Assembly: GCA_964356415.1 (NCBI GenBank)
Contig: CAYHHK010000062.1
Coordinates: forward strand, 1-22,423
Reading direction: 5' to 3'
DNA: 22,423 nt
Source of the DNA: JAPLDB01 sp964356415
GTDB lineage: Bacteria; Bacteroidota; Bacteroidia; AKYH767-A; 2013-40CM-41-45
The notes below the pieces were generated by a model, which worked only from the letters and a program-made list of their open reading frames with translations, made no database searches and was not told the DNA's origin. Position 1 is the first letter of the stretch. Every line of letters begins with the position of its first letter. Below, piece by piece: positions 6,987-14,908 of this stretch. A program made the position numbers and the translations under genes.

Positions 6987-9194
6987 ATGAAAAAAAATCT
7001 ACTTCTTACATTGCTCAGTATTACAGTGCAAAGTATTTGTATTGCACAAACTTTCGATACAACATGGGCAAATAATTTTCAAACAGTATTAGACAACTCC
7101 GTTAGTACCACACCTTTCAGAGGGGCTTCTGCAACTGTGTTTGTGCCGGGACAGGGAATGTGGACAGGCGTTAGCGGCAATTCATCAATTGGCGTTCCTA
7201 TCACACCTGATATGCGTTTTGGTATTGCCAGTATTTCGAAAACATTTATTTCAGTGGCTATGCTGAAATTGCAGGAACAAGGTGTGCTTTCTCTTGATGA
7301 CCATTTGTATCAATGGATACCGGCCTATCCGAATGTCGACTCAACAATTACAATTCGCCAACTGCTTTCCAATCAAAGTGGTGTGGCGGATATATTCAGA
7401 GACAATCTTTCTTTGTTAAATGATTCTGTTTGGGCTGATACCTCCCGTTTCTGGACTCAGCAGGAAGTAATGGCCAATACAACAGCTCCAAAATTTTCTC
7501 CGGGTCACGGCTATTATTATTCCAATCTCAATTTCATACTTGCTGCGATGGTAATTGATGCTGCAACCGGAATTTCCTGGGTTCAGAATCTTCATAATCT
7601 CATTTTTGATCCACTCGATATGGACAGCACTTTTGTGGGAACATATGAAACACCAAACGGGCCAATTGCACATGAATGGATAAATAACAATACGCTTGAA
7701 ATAGTGAATTCACCGATGACATCGCTGTATAGCATGATGGCGGCACCCGGTGGAATATTTACCGCACCGAATGAAATGGTTCAGTTCTACAATGCCTTAT
7801 TAAATGGCGGAATACTTGCAAGTTCTTCTTTTCAGGAGCTTATGGATTTTGAAACGACTTCCAGTTACGGCCTTGGTCTTTTTACAACCCAATTTGGCCG
7901 TCCTTTAATTTTTAGTCAGGGCGGAATGTTTGGCTACTCGTCAATTTGCGTTTATGATCCGCAGACCAATTCAACTCTGTGCATATTTACAAATGGTGGT
8001 ACTGCAGATATTGCAGCAGTCTTTCTTCCGATGTTAAATGTTCTCACTACCGAATATCCAAAACAGCAAAATGACGCAGGTATTGCTTCAATCATAAACC
8101 CACAGCAAAATAGTTGCAACGCTACTGTTACACCCTCGGTTTCCCTTACAAACTTTGGTAGTTCGCAGCTTACTGCTGTGACCATTAATTGCAGAATTGA
8201 CGGCAATTCCCCTGCAGCATTTAACTGGATGGGTGTTTTGAATACGGGTGCATCAGTAACTGTAGTATTACCTTCAGTTACTGTAACAAATGGATTCCAT
8301 GAGTTTACAAGTTATACTTCAAATCCAAACGGAAGCAACGAAGGATACAATACTAATGATACTGCAAAGAGCGAGTTCATTATAAATATCCTGCCTGCAA
8401 TTGCTGCTCCAGTTATTGAAAGTTTTGATGGCCCGGATTTTCCGCCTTCGGGATGGATTAGAAACTCCTTATCACCGCTGCAATGGGGCCCAACCTCTTT
8501 GGCTTCATATTCCGGTGCATCATGTGCGGCCAGAGGTAACTCGTCAGATTTTATAAATATTGGAACTGCTTACGACTTCGATTTGCCGATTATTGATTTA
8601 ACAGGAGTCGTTAATCCTGCACTTTATTTCAAACATGCTTATACCAACTATCCCGGACGCAATGATTCGCTCCGTATTTTAATTTCATCTGATTGTGGTG
8701 TAACATGGCAAAGTATATTTTACAAAGGAGGCAATGCGCTCAGGACTATTCCTGCTGCTTCTTACGATTATTTTTATCCTGCCGATGGCAGTCAATGGAA
8801 AAGCGATACAATCTCACTGGCAGCATATTCCGGTGAAGTATTGATTCGCTTCCGTAGTATTAATGGACATGGGAATAATCTATTTATAGATGATGTGAGT
8901 ATTGATCAGTCAACAGTAGGAATTGATGTAGTTGCAATTGATAATACAGACATAAACGTATATCCTAATCCTGCCGCAAGCCAAATAAGTATTGAAGGCT
9001 TTGCTTTGAATTCTGAAATACAAATTTCAGATATAACAGGAAAAATAGTTTACAAAACTGCTGCAGCAGCTCCCGATAACTATCGGGAACAAAAGATAAA
9101 AGTAAATATTAGTGATTTTTCAGAAGGCGTTTACCTGATACAAATACAAACAGAAAAATTTATTGAAACTAAAAAAGTAATCATTGCCAGATAA
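6987..9194 (+). CDS. Secreted serine hydrolase (beta-lactamase/EstB fold) with adhesin-like domain and T9SS sorting domain
   Basis: Total 735 residues. Signal peptide 1-20 (cut after CIA). Residues about 30-350 form a class C beta-lactamase/DD-peptidase-type hydrolase: nucleophile motif S82-I-S-K85 (SxxK), Y178-S-N180 (YxN), and a third motif near Q311-G-G313 where relatives often have H-x-G or K-T-G. A beta-sandwich linker follows (about 365-465), then a cleaved-adhesin/choice-of-anchor-J-like domain (about 475-645, from SFDGPDFPPSGW to FIDDVSID). The C-terminus (about 655-735, from VYPNPAAS to ETKKVIIAR) is a type A T9SS sorting domain, so the protein should be exported across the outer membrane and anchored or released. 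The substrate (ester, D-peptide or beta-lactam) is not determined. A palindromic repeat sits within the coding part of the sorting domain (9071-9088). Confidence 0.88.
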   Translation: MKKNLLLTLLSITVQSICIAQTFDTTWANNFQTVLDNSVSTTPFRGASATVFVPGQGMWTGVSGNSSIGVPITPDMRFGIASISKTFISVAMLKLQEQGVLSLDDHLYQWIPAYPNVDSTITIRQLLSNQSGVADIFRDNLSLLNDSVWADTSRFWTQQEVMANTTAPKFSPGHGYYYSNLNFILAAMVIDAATGISWVQNLHNLIFDPLDMDSTFVGTYETPNGPIAHEWINNNTLEIVNSPMTSLYSMMAAPGGIFTAPNEMVQFYNALLNGGILASSSFQELMDFETTSSYGLGLFTTQFGRPLIFSQGGMFGYSSICVYDPQTNSTLCIFTNGGTADIAAVFLPMLNVLTTEYPKQQNDAGIASIINPQQNSCNATVTPSVSLTNFGSSQLTAVTINCRIDGNSPAAFNWMGVLNTGASVTVVLPSVTVTNGFHEFTSYTSNPNGSNEGYNTNDTAKSEFIINILPAIAAPVIESFDGPDFPPSGWIRNSLSPLQWGPTSLASYSGASCAARGNSSDFINIGTAYDFDLPIIDLTGVVNPALYFKHAYTNYPGRNDSLRILISSDCGVTWQSIFYKGGNALRTIPAASYDYFYPADGSQWKSDTISLAAYSGEVLIRFRSINGHGNNLFIDDVSIDQSTVGIDVVAIDNTDINVYPNPAASQISIEGFALNSEIQISDITGKIVYKTAAAAPDNYREQKIKVNISDFSEGVYLIQIQTEKFIETKKVIIAR
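9071..9088. repeat. Palindromic repeat TCCCGATA-AC-TATCGGGA inside a coding sequence
   Basis: Eight-base arms TCCCGATA / TATCGGGA around AC. The arms are identical to those of the intergenic palindrome at 12713-12732. In frame it encodes PDNYR in the sorting domain of the serine hydrolase. The homologous sorting domain of the next gene is about five residues shorter at this place, which suggests insertion of the repeat. Confidence 0.7.
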
Positions 9195-9227
9195 AATTTA
9201 CTGAAGGATTAATTTTATTTAATTAAA

Positions 9228-10952
9228 ATGCAAATGGAAAATAAAATATTGTATCAGACTTGCAATAGGCCTCTTAAAGCCAATGTAATATGGACAACCG
9301 GATATTCAGCTAAATTGGTTTCGGTAAAATCATGTTTTATCATTCTGTTCACATCACTATTTTTTATTCCTGGTTTTGCACAAACTGTTGAGCTGGTAAA
9401 AGATATTAATCCCGGTGGCGCTTCAACCATTACGAGTCAGATTGACTTAAACGGCTTGCTGATATTTGGCGCATACGAACCGGTTCATGGTTCAGAGCTG
9501 TGGAGATCAGATGGAACGGATAGCGGCACAGTAATGATAAAGGATATCAATCCGGGAGGTGCAAATGCCAACATCATGAACCCTGTGTACTATAATGGTA
9601 AAATTTATTTCAGTGCTGATGATGGTATCAGCGGGCGTGAAGTATGGGTAACCAATGGAGATTCATCCGGTACGTATATGTTGAAGGATATTTATCCTTC
9701 GGGCAGCGGATCATTCAGCAATGCCATAGTTTTCAATAACCTTCTTTTCTTTAATGCTGACGATGGCATTCATGGAAATGAATGGTGGACTACTGATGGA
9801 ACTACCAATGGAACAAACCTTTTTGTTGACAGCAGCAGCATCGGAGGGGGACCTGAAAATCCTTATATCTACAATAACAAACTATACTTTGCTTACAATA
9901 ACGGGATAAACGGAAGAGAGCCGTGGGTAACGGATGGAACACCTGCCGGAACAAATATCCTGCTCAACATTAATCAGACGAATTCACTCAATTCATTGCC
10001 GGATTATTTTACTGAATATAATGGCCTGCTATATTTCAGTGCAGATGATGGTGTTTCCGGAGCGGAATTTTGGGTTACAGATGGCACCGCCGGAGGCACA
10101 CATTTGGTTAAAGATATCCGTACAGGTTCCATCGGATCGTCAACCAGAAATTTTATTGCATTTAACAACCTGTTGTATTTTGAAGCTAATGACGGAACGA
10201 ATGGCGTGGAATTATGGGCAAGCAATGGCACGGACACAGGAACAATGATGATCAGGAATATCAACACCGTCGGTTCTTCTGAACTGATTGGATTTGTTGA
10301 ATATGACAACCATTTATTATTTAGTGCAATAGATAATACCCATGGAAGAGAACCATGGATAAGTGATGGATCTGGCAATGGTACATTGCTGCTAAAAGAT
10401 ATAAATGCTTCCGGTAATTCAATGCCGGGCTTTTTTAGCATTTCCGCTATGCCAATGGAATTTAATGGCAAACTTTTCTTTGTAGCCGATGAGGGTTTAA
10501 ACGGATTCGAATTATGGATTACGGATGGCACCACCGGCGGTACACAGCTCATTGAACCTGCCATTGCAACAGGCGTTTCTCCATTGGGTTCTGTTAATCA
10601 ATTTGAACTTTGTGGAGGCGCAATGTATTTCGATGCCAGTTATGACGGGACGGGGGAGGACCTTTATCGGATAGAAATCGGAACCGGAACATCCGAAGTG
10701 GATGCTGAGGTCATTAATGTACCTGTTTATCCAAATCCTTCAACTAATTTTTTCACAATTGCTTTAGAAAATAAGCATAGTGAAGTTGATGTAACCATCA
10801 CCGACATATCCGGAAAAATAATTTATAAAACCAATGTAACCGGAATACAAAAGTTAGAAATAAACACAAGTGATTTTGCAGAGGGGGTTTACCTTGTACG
10901 GCTACATGCTCCTGATTTTGTGGAAACAAAGAAGGTCGTTATTGCAAGGTAA
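9228..10952 (+). CDS. Secreted ELWxxDGT-repeat protein with T9SS sorting domain
   Basis: A 574-residue surface or secreted protein. The signal sequence is residues about 34-51 (CFIILFTSLFFIPGFA), preceded by an unusually long N-terminal region; a TTG start around residue 31 would give a normal signal peptide. Eight repeats of about 47 residues follow, each with a core like E-L-W-x-x-D-G-T (for example ELWRSDGT, EPWVTDGT, EFWVTDGT, ELWITDGT) and a following GT-x-x-x-K-D-I-N. This is probably a beta-propeller-like array. Residues about 495-574 (VYPNPSTN to ETKKVVIAR) are a type A T9SS sorting domain very similar to that of the gene 33 bp upstream, so the two may share a transcript. Known members are cell-surface proteins of unclear function. 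Confidence 0.85.
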   Translation: MQMENKILYQTCNRPLKANVIWTTGYSAKLVSVKSCFIILFTSLFFIPGFAQTVELVKDINPGGASTITSQIDLNGLLIFGAYEPVHGSELWRSDGTDSGTVMIKDINPGGANANIMNPVYYNGKIYFSADDGISGREVWVTNGDSSGTYMLKDIYPSGSGSFSNAIVFNNLLFFNADDGIHGNEWWTTDGTTNGTNLFVDSSSIGGGPENPYIYNNKLYFAYNNGINGREPWVTDGTPAGTNILLNINQTNSLNSLPDYFTEYNGLLYFSADDGVSGAEFWVTDGTAGGTHLVKDIRTGSIGSSTRNFIAFNNLLYFEANDGTNGVELWASNGTDTGTMMIRNINTVGSSELIGFVEYDNHLLFSAIDNTHGREPWISDGSGNGTLLLKDINASGNSMPGFFSISAMPMEFNGKLFFVADEGLNGFELWITDGTTGGTQLIEPAIATGVSPLGSVNQFELCGGAMYFDASYDGTGEDLYRIEIGTGTSEVDAEVINVPVYPNPSTNFFTIALENKHSEVDVTITDISGKIIYKTNVTGIQKLEINTSDFAEGVYLVRLHAPDFVETKKVVIAR

Positions 10953-11000
10953 AAATTCGGAAACTAAAAAATACCTTAGAAACTCAAACACGCAAATATT

Positions 11001-12641
11001 TCATTCTTCTGTTTCAATATCCTTCAGGTCAGCAAGCGCACGTATAAGTGCTTTGTCAGACGCATAGATCTCATGGTATACATTCAGAAGCGTTGAAGAA
11101 TCCAATTCGCTGATTTTTTGATCCCGCAGGACGAGAAGGATACTGGCTATGGCATCCTCATATTGCTTCCTGTTGCGATCCGTCAATGTTGAAATTATTT
11201 CAGCATTGATTTTTTCGGACTCCATTGTTAAAAGCTGAAATTCGCTATAAAATGTTTTTGCCCTTTCTCTGATCATTTTATAAAGGTTGAAGAGATGATC
11301 ATTTGCCGTTGATTCAAACTCTTCCAGGTTATGCCTGATGTCCTTCAGGTTTTTTGCTGAACGTAAAACATGGCGGGTAATGTTGATGAGTTTCCCTATT
11401 TGTTCCAATTCCTTTTCCGACATTTCATCTTTGGGAATTTCTGCAATGTATTCCAGAATTTCACCCTGGAGCAGTTTAATTCTTTGGTAAGTTTCGGAAT
11501 ATGCATTTGAATTGGTAGTGTATTCCCTGATGCTGTTTATCCATCCGGAATTTTTTTCTTCCTCAAAACCAAATACACGTTTATTCAATTCAATTGTTTC
11601 ATACAACAGGTGAATTGTTTCTTTTCCGGCAAGGTCAAGTGAATCACCCGGAAGGGCTGCTGTGCTTTTCCGGATATATTTGGTGAGATACTCAGGAGAA
11701 TGTTCCTTAAAAAAACGTTCAAGAAATGTTGCAAACACACCCAGAAGCGGGTAGAATATAATTATTGAAAGGAGATTGATACTGGTTTGAATTGCAACCA
11801 GCCCTGTTAGCGGATCTTCAATCTTTACGATCTTTTGAATGAGATATACCAATGGATGCAGAAGTATGGTTGCAATGGCCATTGTCACAAAATTCAGTAT
11901 GAAATTTCCCCAGGCCACTCGTTTCTTGTCGGGAATTCCTCCTACGGAACCGATTAAAAATTTCAAGGTGGTTCCAAGTTCTGAACCAATCACCACTGCC
12001 ACTGCACTCTCAAATGGTATCAGGTGATTGTGCAGAGCAGCAAGCGTAATCGCAATGGTCACGGAACTTGATTGTATAACAGCTGTAACCACAAATCCAA
12101 TGGGTACGAATGCCAGGTAATGCAATTGTTTGAAATTTCCCAGCGAGGCTTCAATCGATTGATCAGCACTGGTCTTCAGCCATTCAAGTGCAATAAAGAT
12201 AAAAGCGAAACCGATCAGGAATGTGGTGGCATGAAAAAGCTTTGTGTTTTTCTTCGACACAAACAATCCCGCCATGGCCACTGCAAGCAAAGGATAGGAA
12301 ACTGCTGCGAAATTAATTTTGAATCCGATCAGCGCAATTACCCAGCTGTCCAGCGTAGTGCCCAGATTCGAACCTAATACTGCAGCAAGCGCGCCACGCA
12401 TATTCATCAGCCCTGCTCCCACAAAGGACAAGACCATCAGCAAGACAACAGAGCTGCTTTGCAGGACTGATGTTACCGCAGTGCTTGCAGCAATCATCTT
12501 TACCTTGTTTTGTGATTGCTTTTGAAGGAATTTTTTGAAAGACCTCCCCGCAAGATTTTTCAATGATGACTCAATCAGTGACATGGCATACAAGAATACT
12601 GCGATGCCCGCCAGAAATTGCCAGAAATTGAAACCTTGCAT
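11001..12641 (-). CDS. Na/Pi-cotransporter family protein with PhoU-like C-terminus
   Basis: A 546-residue inner-membrane protein. The N-terminal half (about 1-320) has eight or more transmembrane segments. It carries the duplicated Na/Pi cotransporter signature: QSSS at 61-64 and 190-193, each followed by a GTT turn (SNLGTTLDSW at 91-100; SELGTTLKFL at 220-229). Residues about 340-546 are a helical PhoU-like domain. Relatives such as E. coli YjbB export phosphate; direction and substrate here are inferred from family. It is convergent with the T9SS gene pair (48 bp between stops, no clear terminator). No ATGAC-type site lies in front of it. The ATG at 12641 gives the normal amphipathic start. 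Confidence 0.9.
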   Translation of the reverse strand: MQGFNFWQFLAGIAVFLYAMSLIESSLKNLAGRSFKKFLQKQSQNKVKMIAASTAVTSVLQSSSVVLLMVLSFVGAGLMNMRGALAAVLGSNLGTTLDSWVIALIGFKINFAAVSYPLLAVAMAGLFVSKKNTKLFHATTFLIGFAFIFIALEWLKTSADQSIEASLGNFKQLHYLAFVPIGFVVTAVIQSSSVTIAITLAALHNHLIPFESAVAVVIGSELGTTLKFLIGSVGGIPDKKRVAWGNFILNFVTMAIATILLHPLVYLIQKIVKIEDPLTGLVAIQTSINLLSIIIFYPLLGVFATFLERFFKEHSPEYLTKYIRKSTAALPGDSLDLAGKETIHLLYETIELNKRVFGFEEEKNSGWINSIREYTTNSNAYSETYQRIKLLQGEILEYIAEIPKDEMSEKELEQIGKLINITRHVLRSAKNLKDIRHNLEEFESTANDHLFNLYKMIRERAKTFYSEFQLLTMESEKINAEIISTLTDRNRKQYEDAIASILLVLRDQKISELDSSTLLNVYHEIYASDKALIRALADLKDIETEE

Positions 12642-12664
12642 TATTATATTTAATCGAAAGAATT

Positions 12665-12690
12665 CCTCGTCTTGCCTAGGCTAGGCGGGG
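12665..12690. repeat. GCCTA-GGC-TAGGC hairpin repeat, copy 1
   Basis: A CCTCGTCT-led palindromic unit ending in CTAGGCGG. It forms a short hairpin and recurs with small changes at 12807-12831, 142 bp away. It lies just upstream of the Na/Pi gene. Confidence 0.65.
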
Positions 12691-12712
12691 TTGAATTAAA
12701 ATTTCTGCCACG

Positions 12713-12732
12713 ATCCCGATAGCTATCGGGAT
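12713..12732. repeat. Perfect 20-bp palindrome ATCCCGATAGCTATCGGGAT
   Basis: Perfectly self-complementary over 20 bases. Its arms match the coding-region repeat at 9071-9088. Short interspersed palindromes of this kind occur in Bacteroidota genomes; a mobile or structural role is not shown. Confidence 0.75.
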
Positions 12733-12806
12733 TCACTAATTCACACGAAATATTATTGCAATGCGTACATCAATTAGTGATAATTCGTGTAATTCGTGGC
12801 AAGATA

Positions 12807-12831
12807 CCTCGTCTAGCCTTAGGCTAGGCGG
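12807..12831. repeat. TAGCC-TTA-GGCTA hairpin repeat, copy 2
   Basis: Second copy of the unit at 12665-12690: both begin CCTCGTCT and end CTAGGCGG, and each is a short hairpin. The two copies bracket the palindrome at 12713-12732 and an imperfect inverted pair CACTAATT/AATTAGTG (12734-12741, 12772-12779). Confidence 0.65.
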
Positions 12832-12912
12832 TGAAAAATAAATTTATTTTAAACTGTGTTTTATTAAAATTGCTAAAAGCTTCGCCCGGGATGATTTTAT
12901 TACTTTACAAAT

Positions 12913-13038
12913 TCAAAATTTTATTCCTCTTTTATTCATTTCCTCTCCGAGTTTACCCGCAATTGGCCGGCAGGAACAATTTTTCTGGTGGGCTAGGTGC
13001 CATTTTACCCTTTGTTCAAAGGTTGGATTCTTAGGCAT
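12913..13038 (-). CDS. Small CxCR-containing protein, 41 residues
   Basis: From ATG 13036-13038 the frame reads MPKNPTFEQRVKWHLAHQKNC-S-C-R-P-I and ends EEMNKRGIKF. It is basic and compact, with a C-x-C-R-P-I turn in the middle. The arrangement E-Q-R-x-x-W-H-L-x-H-x-x-N-C-x-C-R looks like short conserved proteins I associate with Bacteroidota, but I cannot name a family. The frame stays open upstream to 13170, yet those residues look non-coding, and the MPKN start is the natural one. It stands in a repeat-rich spacer with no obvious promoter motif. Function unknown; a metal site with only two Cys and two His is possible but unproven. Confidence 0.5.
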   Translation of the reverse strand: MPKNPTFEQRVKWHLAHQKNCSCRPIAGKLGEEMNKRGIKF

Positions 13039-13440
13039 TTTGTTTTTTAGATGCCATGCTTTGTTGATGCTCATGTGGAGTTGAATAAAAAAGGCCGGGG
13101 TGTACTTAATATACCCGTTTGTTATATTATTACTGAGGACGCTAAACAGTAACACATCATCATTTAACATTATTAGGTTTTCTTCAGAGTTGATTCCGTG
13201 GACACTACCGGCAATTGCCGAATGACAATATTTGGTTTTAATCCGGGAGATAACGAGTTTGAGATTGAAACGGACTTCCGGAATTTCCCATAAATCAATT
13301 CAGTAATGCAGTCATTCCGATTCTAGATCAGACGAAAGCGGAATCCCTGAATTCTTTTAATATATGACACTCTTTTATGTCCTGCATAATAAGTATGATG
13401 CAGATGAATACAAACGTATTTACTGTAAAAGCATTGATTT
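13039..13440. other. Spacer without convincing genes, palindrome-rich
   Basis: I see no gene here. It holds a 12-bp palindrome CGGCAATTGCCG (13209-13220), a weak hairpin GGGTGTA / TATACCC (13098-13116), and inverted ATTCCG ... CGGAAT segments near 13315-13345 that look like remains of dispersed repeats. Together with 12642-12912 it forms the most repeat-dense part of the window. Confidence 0.5.
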
Positions 13441-13506
13441 ATGATTTCTGTCAGGTTTCTGTTTGACTATCGTCATGAATCAGTATTAATTACTTGGTTA
13501 AATTTG
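13441..13506 (+). promoter_or_regulatory. Promoter of the 13533-17993 operon with tandem ATGAC-type sites
   Basis: Distal site ATGAT-N4-GTCAG at 13441-13454 and proximal site TTGAC-N4-GTCAT at 13463-13476, 22 bp apart. A perfect -7 box TAAATTTG follows at 13499-13506, its edge 29.5 bp from the proximal centre. Expected transcription start is near 13513, 20 nt before the first ATG. This is the clearest case together with the nadA promoter. Confidence 0.72.
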
Positions 13507-13532
13507 ATTTGTATTTCAGACTGTAAAACCTG

Positions 13533-14009
13533 ATGCAAATGACAAAACTACTCACCCCTGCAACCAATGCTTATCTGCTTGAGCCTGCACCGCAGCACCT
13601 CCACAGTGAAGCATTGGAATGGTTATCTGATCTCGAGTTTTATAAGACAGAAATTATTTTCCTGACAAAACTTCTCGACATCGCTTTTTTAAGAGTGACT
13701 TCTGATGAGAACCTAAAGCTGCTTAAAGCACTTGAAAAGAAAGTAAGATCATTCAGGGAGCAAACGTTGGATGATTTACATCAGAGGGTAACCGAACATG
13801 AAAAGCATTTATCGGAGTTGGATGAGGATCTCTTTAAGAAGAATAAACCGAAGGTCGATGAAGAGCATCATAACCGGTACAAAGAGTTTGTTGCTTTCGC
13901 TGAAGAAATAAAAGAACTGAAAAAGGAAATATTTACACTGGTTGAAGTTCAAATGAAGAGATCAAAACAGGCTTCAATGGATGTTGCAAATGGAAATTCA
14001 ATTTTTTAA
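13533..14009 (+). CDS. Coiled-coil protein of unknown function
   Basis: A 158-residue soluble, highly charged helical protein, first gene behind the operator-bearing promoter. Residues about 22-155 are predicted nearly all helix. Long heptad-like stretches (LKALEKKVRSFREQTLDDLHQ, shown here as its first part LKALEKKVRSFREQ, and EIKELKKEIFTLVEV) suggest a helical bundle or coiled-coil dimer. No signal peptide, membrane segment or catalytic motif is visible. An alternative start is the Met at residue 3. It is followed 42 bp later by a TerB-like gene and then by a dehydrogenase and PEP synthase, so it belongs to a stress or metabolic-shift operon. I do not recognise the family. Confidence 0.72.
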   Translation: MQMTKLLTPATNAYLLEPAPQHLHSEALEWLSDLEFYKTEIIFLTKLLDIAFLRVTSDENLKLLKALEKKVRSFREQTLDDLHQRVTEHEKHLSELDEDLFKKNKPKVDEEHHNRYKEFVAFAEEIKELKKEIFTLVEVQMKRSKQASMDVANGNSIF

Positions 14010-14051
14010 ATACACTTAATACTTAATACTCACTACTCAATACTATTCCTT

Positions 14052-14474
14052 ATGCTCTACCGTCAATTTTACTCTGAACTTGGCAAGTTGCTTTACGCAA
14101 TTGCGGACGTGGACGGAATGATTTCACCACAGGAAAAGATGAAACTCAGGGAACTTGTCAGCAAAGAACTTGCTCCTGCTGAAAATCACAGAGATGAATT
14201 TGGAACGGATGCTGCATATTACACCGAGTTTGAATTCGATATTTTAGAAGAGGCAAACTATTCTCCTGAGGTGGCTTTTGAGTCATTCATGAATTTCATA
14301 GACAACCACAGGACTGCAATCAGTGAAGATATGATTTGGGCTACCCACAGAGTGGCAGGAAAATTAGCCGAGGCATATTATCACACAAGTAAGAAGGAGA
14401 AAGAAATGATATCGAGACTCAACAATAAACTGGGCGTGCTGCTTGCTGAGAGAAGCAGTGGTATCCATAAATAG
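14052..14474 (+). CDS. TerB-like helical protein
   Basis: A 140-residue alpha-helical protein. Near the N-terminus, LLYAIADVDGMISPQEKMKL (residues 13-32) carries the D-x-D-G ... E pattern at the start of TerB-fold domains (tellurite-resistance TerB and DjlA-type domains), where acidic residues can bind a metal. The C-terminal half has further amphipathic helices. The exact family and role are uncertain. No other ter genes are present, so tellurite resistance should not be inferred. It lies 42 bp after the coiled-coil gene and 44 bp before the next gene, all in one direction. ATG at 14052 is the only sensible start. Confidence 0.62.
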   Translation: MLYRQFYSELGKLLYAIADVDGMISPQEKMKLRELVSKELAPAENHRDEFGTDAAYYTEFEFDILEEANYSPEVAFESFMNFIDNHRTAISEDMIWATHRVAGKLAEAYYHTSKKEKEMISRLNNKLGVLLAERSSGIHK

Positions 14475-14518
14475 AATATTTAACAGGAATAAAAATTAAA
14501 ATACTAATTAATATTTAT

Positions 14519-14884
14519 ATGAAAATTGAAATTACAGATCACCGCAAAATATTTACTATCCAGAAGGAGTTCAGTGAATTGTTCCCGTTTCTTAAGATCG
14601 AATTTCATGCAAAGCCACACACATCTGATGGTGCGCATGCTAATAAAATAATCAGTCATTCATCTAAGACATTAGGCAGCTGCCGCACCTCACATAAGAA
14701 GGGATTTATAACCCTTACACCTAATATAACATTGCGCGAACTTCAGCAAACTTTTAGTGATGTTTATGGTATTACTATAGCTGTTTCGGTCAAGGCGCCG
14801 GGCGGCTGGATTGATGCTTCTTCAAAGGATGGATGGTCGCTGGAAAAACAAAATTTAGCCGGACAGAAGTCGGGTAGTATTTAG
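14519..14884 (+). CDS. Conserved-looking hypothetical protein
   Basis: A 121-residue soluble protein beginning MKIEITDHRKIFTIQKEF, with LFPFLKIEFHAKPH in the middle and GGWIDASSKDGWSLEKQN near the end. The layout suggests an alpha/beta domain (strand, helix, strand, then two strands around a helix). I recall similar proteins in Bacteroidota genomes, without a known function. No signal peptide or membrane segment. It starts 44 bp after the TerB-like gene and ends 24 bp before the dehydrogenase gene, so it is co-transcribed. The KLFPFLKIEF-type core and the conserved Trp residues near the end could help a profile search. Confidence 0.7.
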   Translation: MKIEITDHRKIFTIQKEFSELFPFLKIEFHAKPHTSDGAHANKIISHSSKTLGSCRTSHKKGFITLTPNITLRELQQTFSDVYGITIAVSVKAPGGWIDASSKDGWSLEKQNLAGQKSGSI

Positions 14885-14908
14885 AATCGTTAATAAAAAA
14901 ATGAACTT

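Noticed and set aside
13039..13170. Upstream extension of the 41-aa CxCR frame
   Set aside because: The added residues look like translated spacer, cross a hairpin, and precede a good internal ATG.
14052..14474. Tellurite resistance assignment
   Set aside because: Only a TerB-like fold pattern is visible and no terA, terC, terD or terZ gene is nearby.
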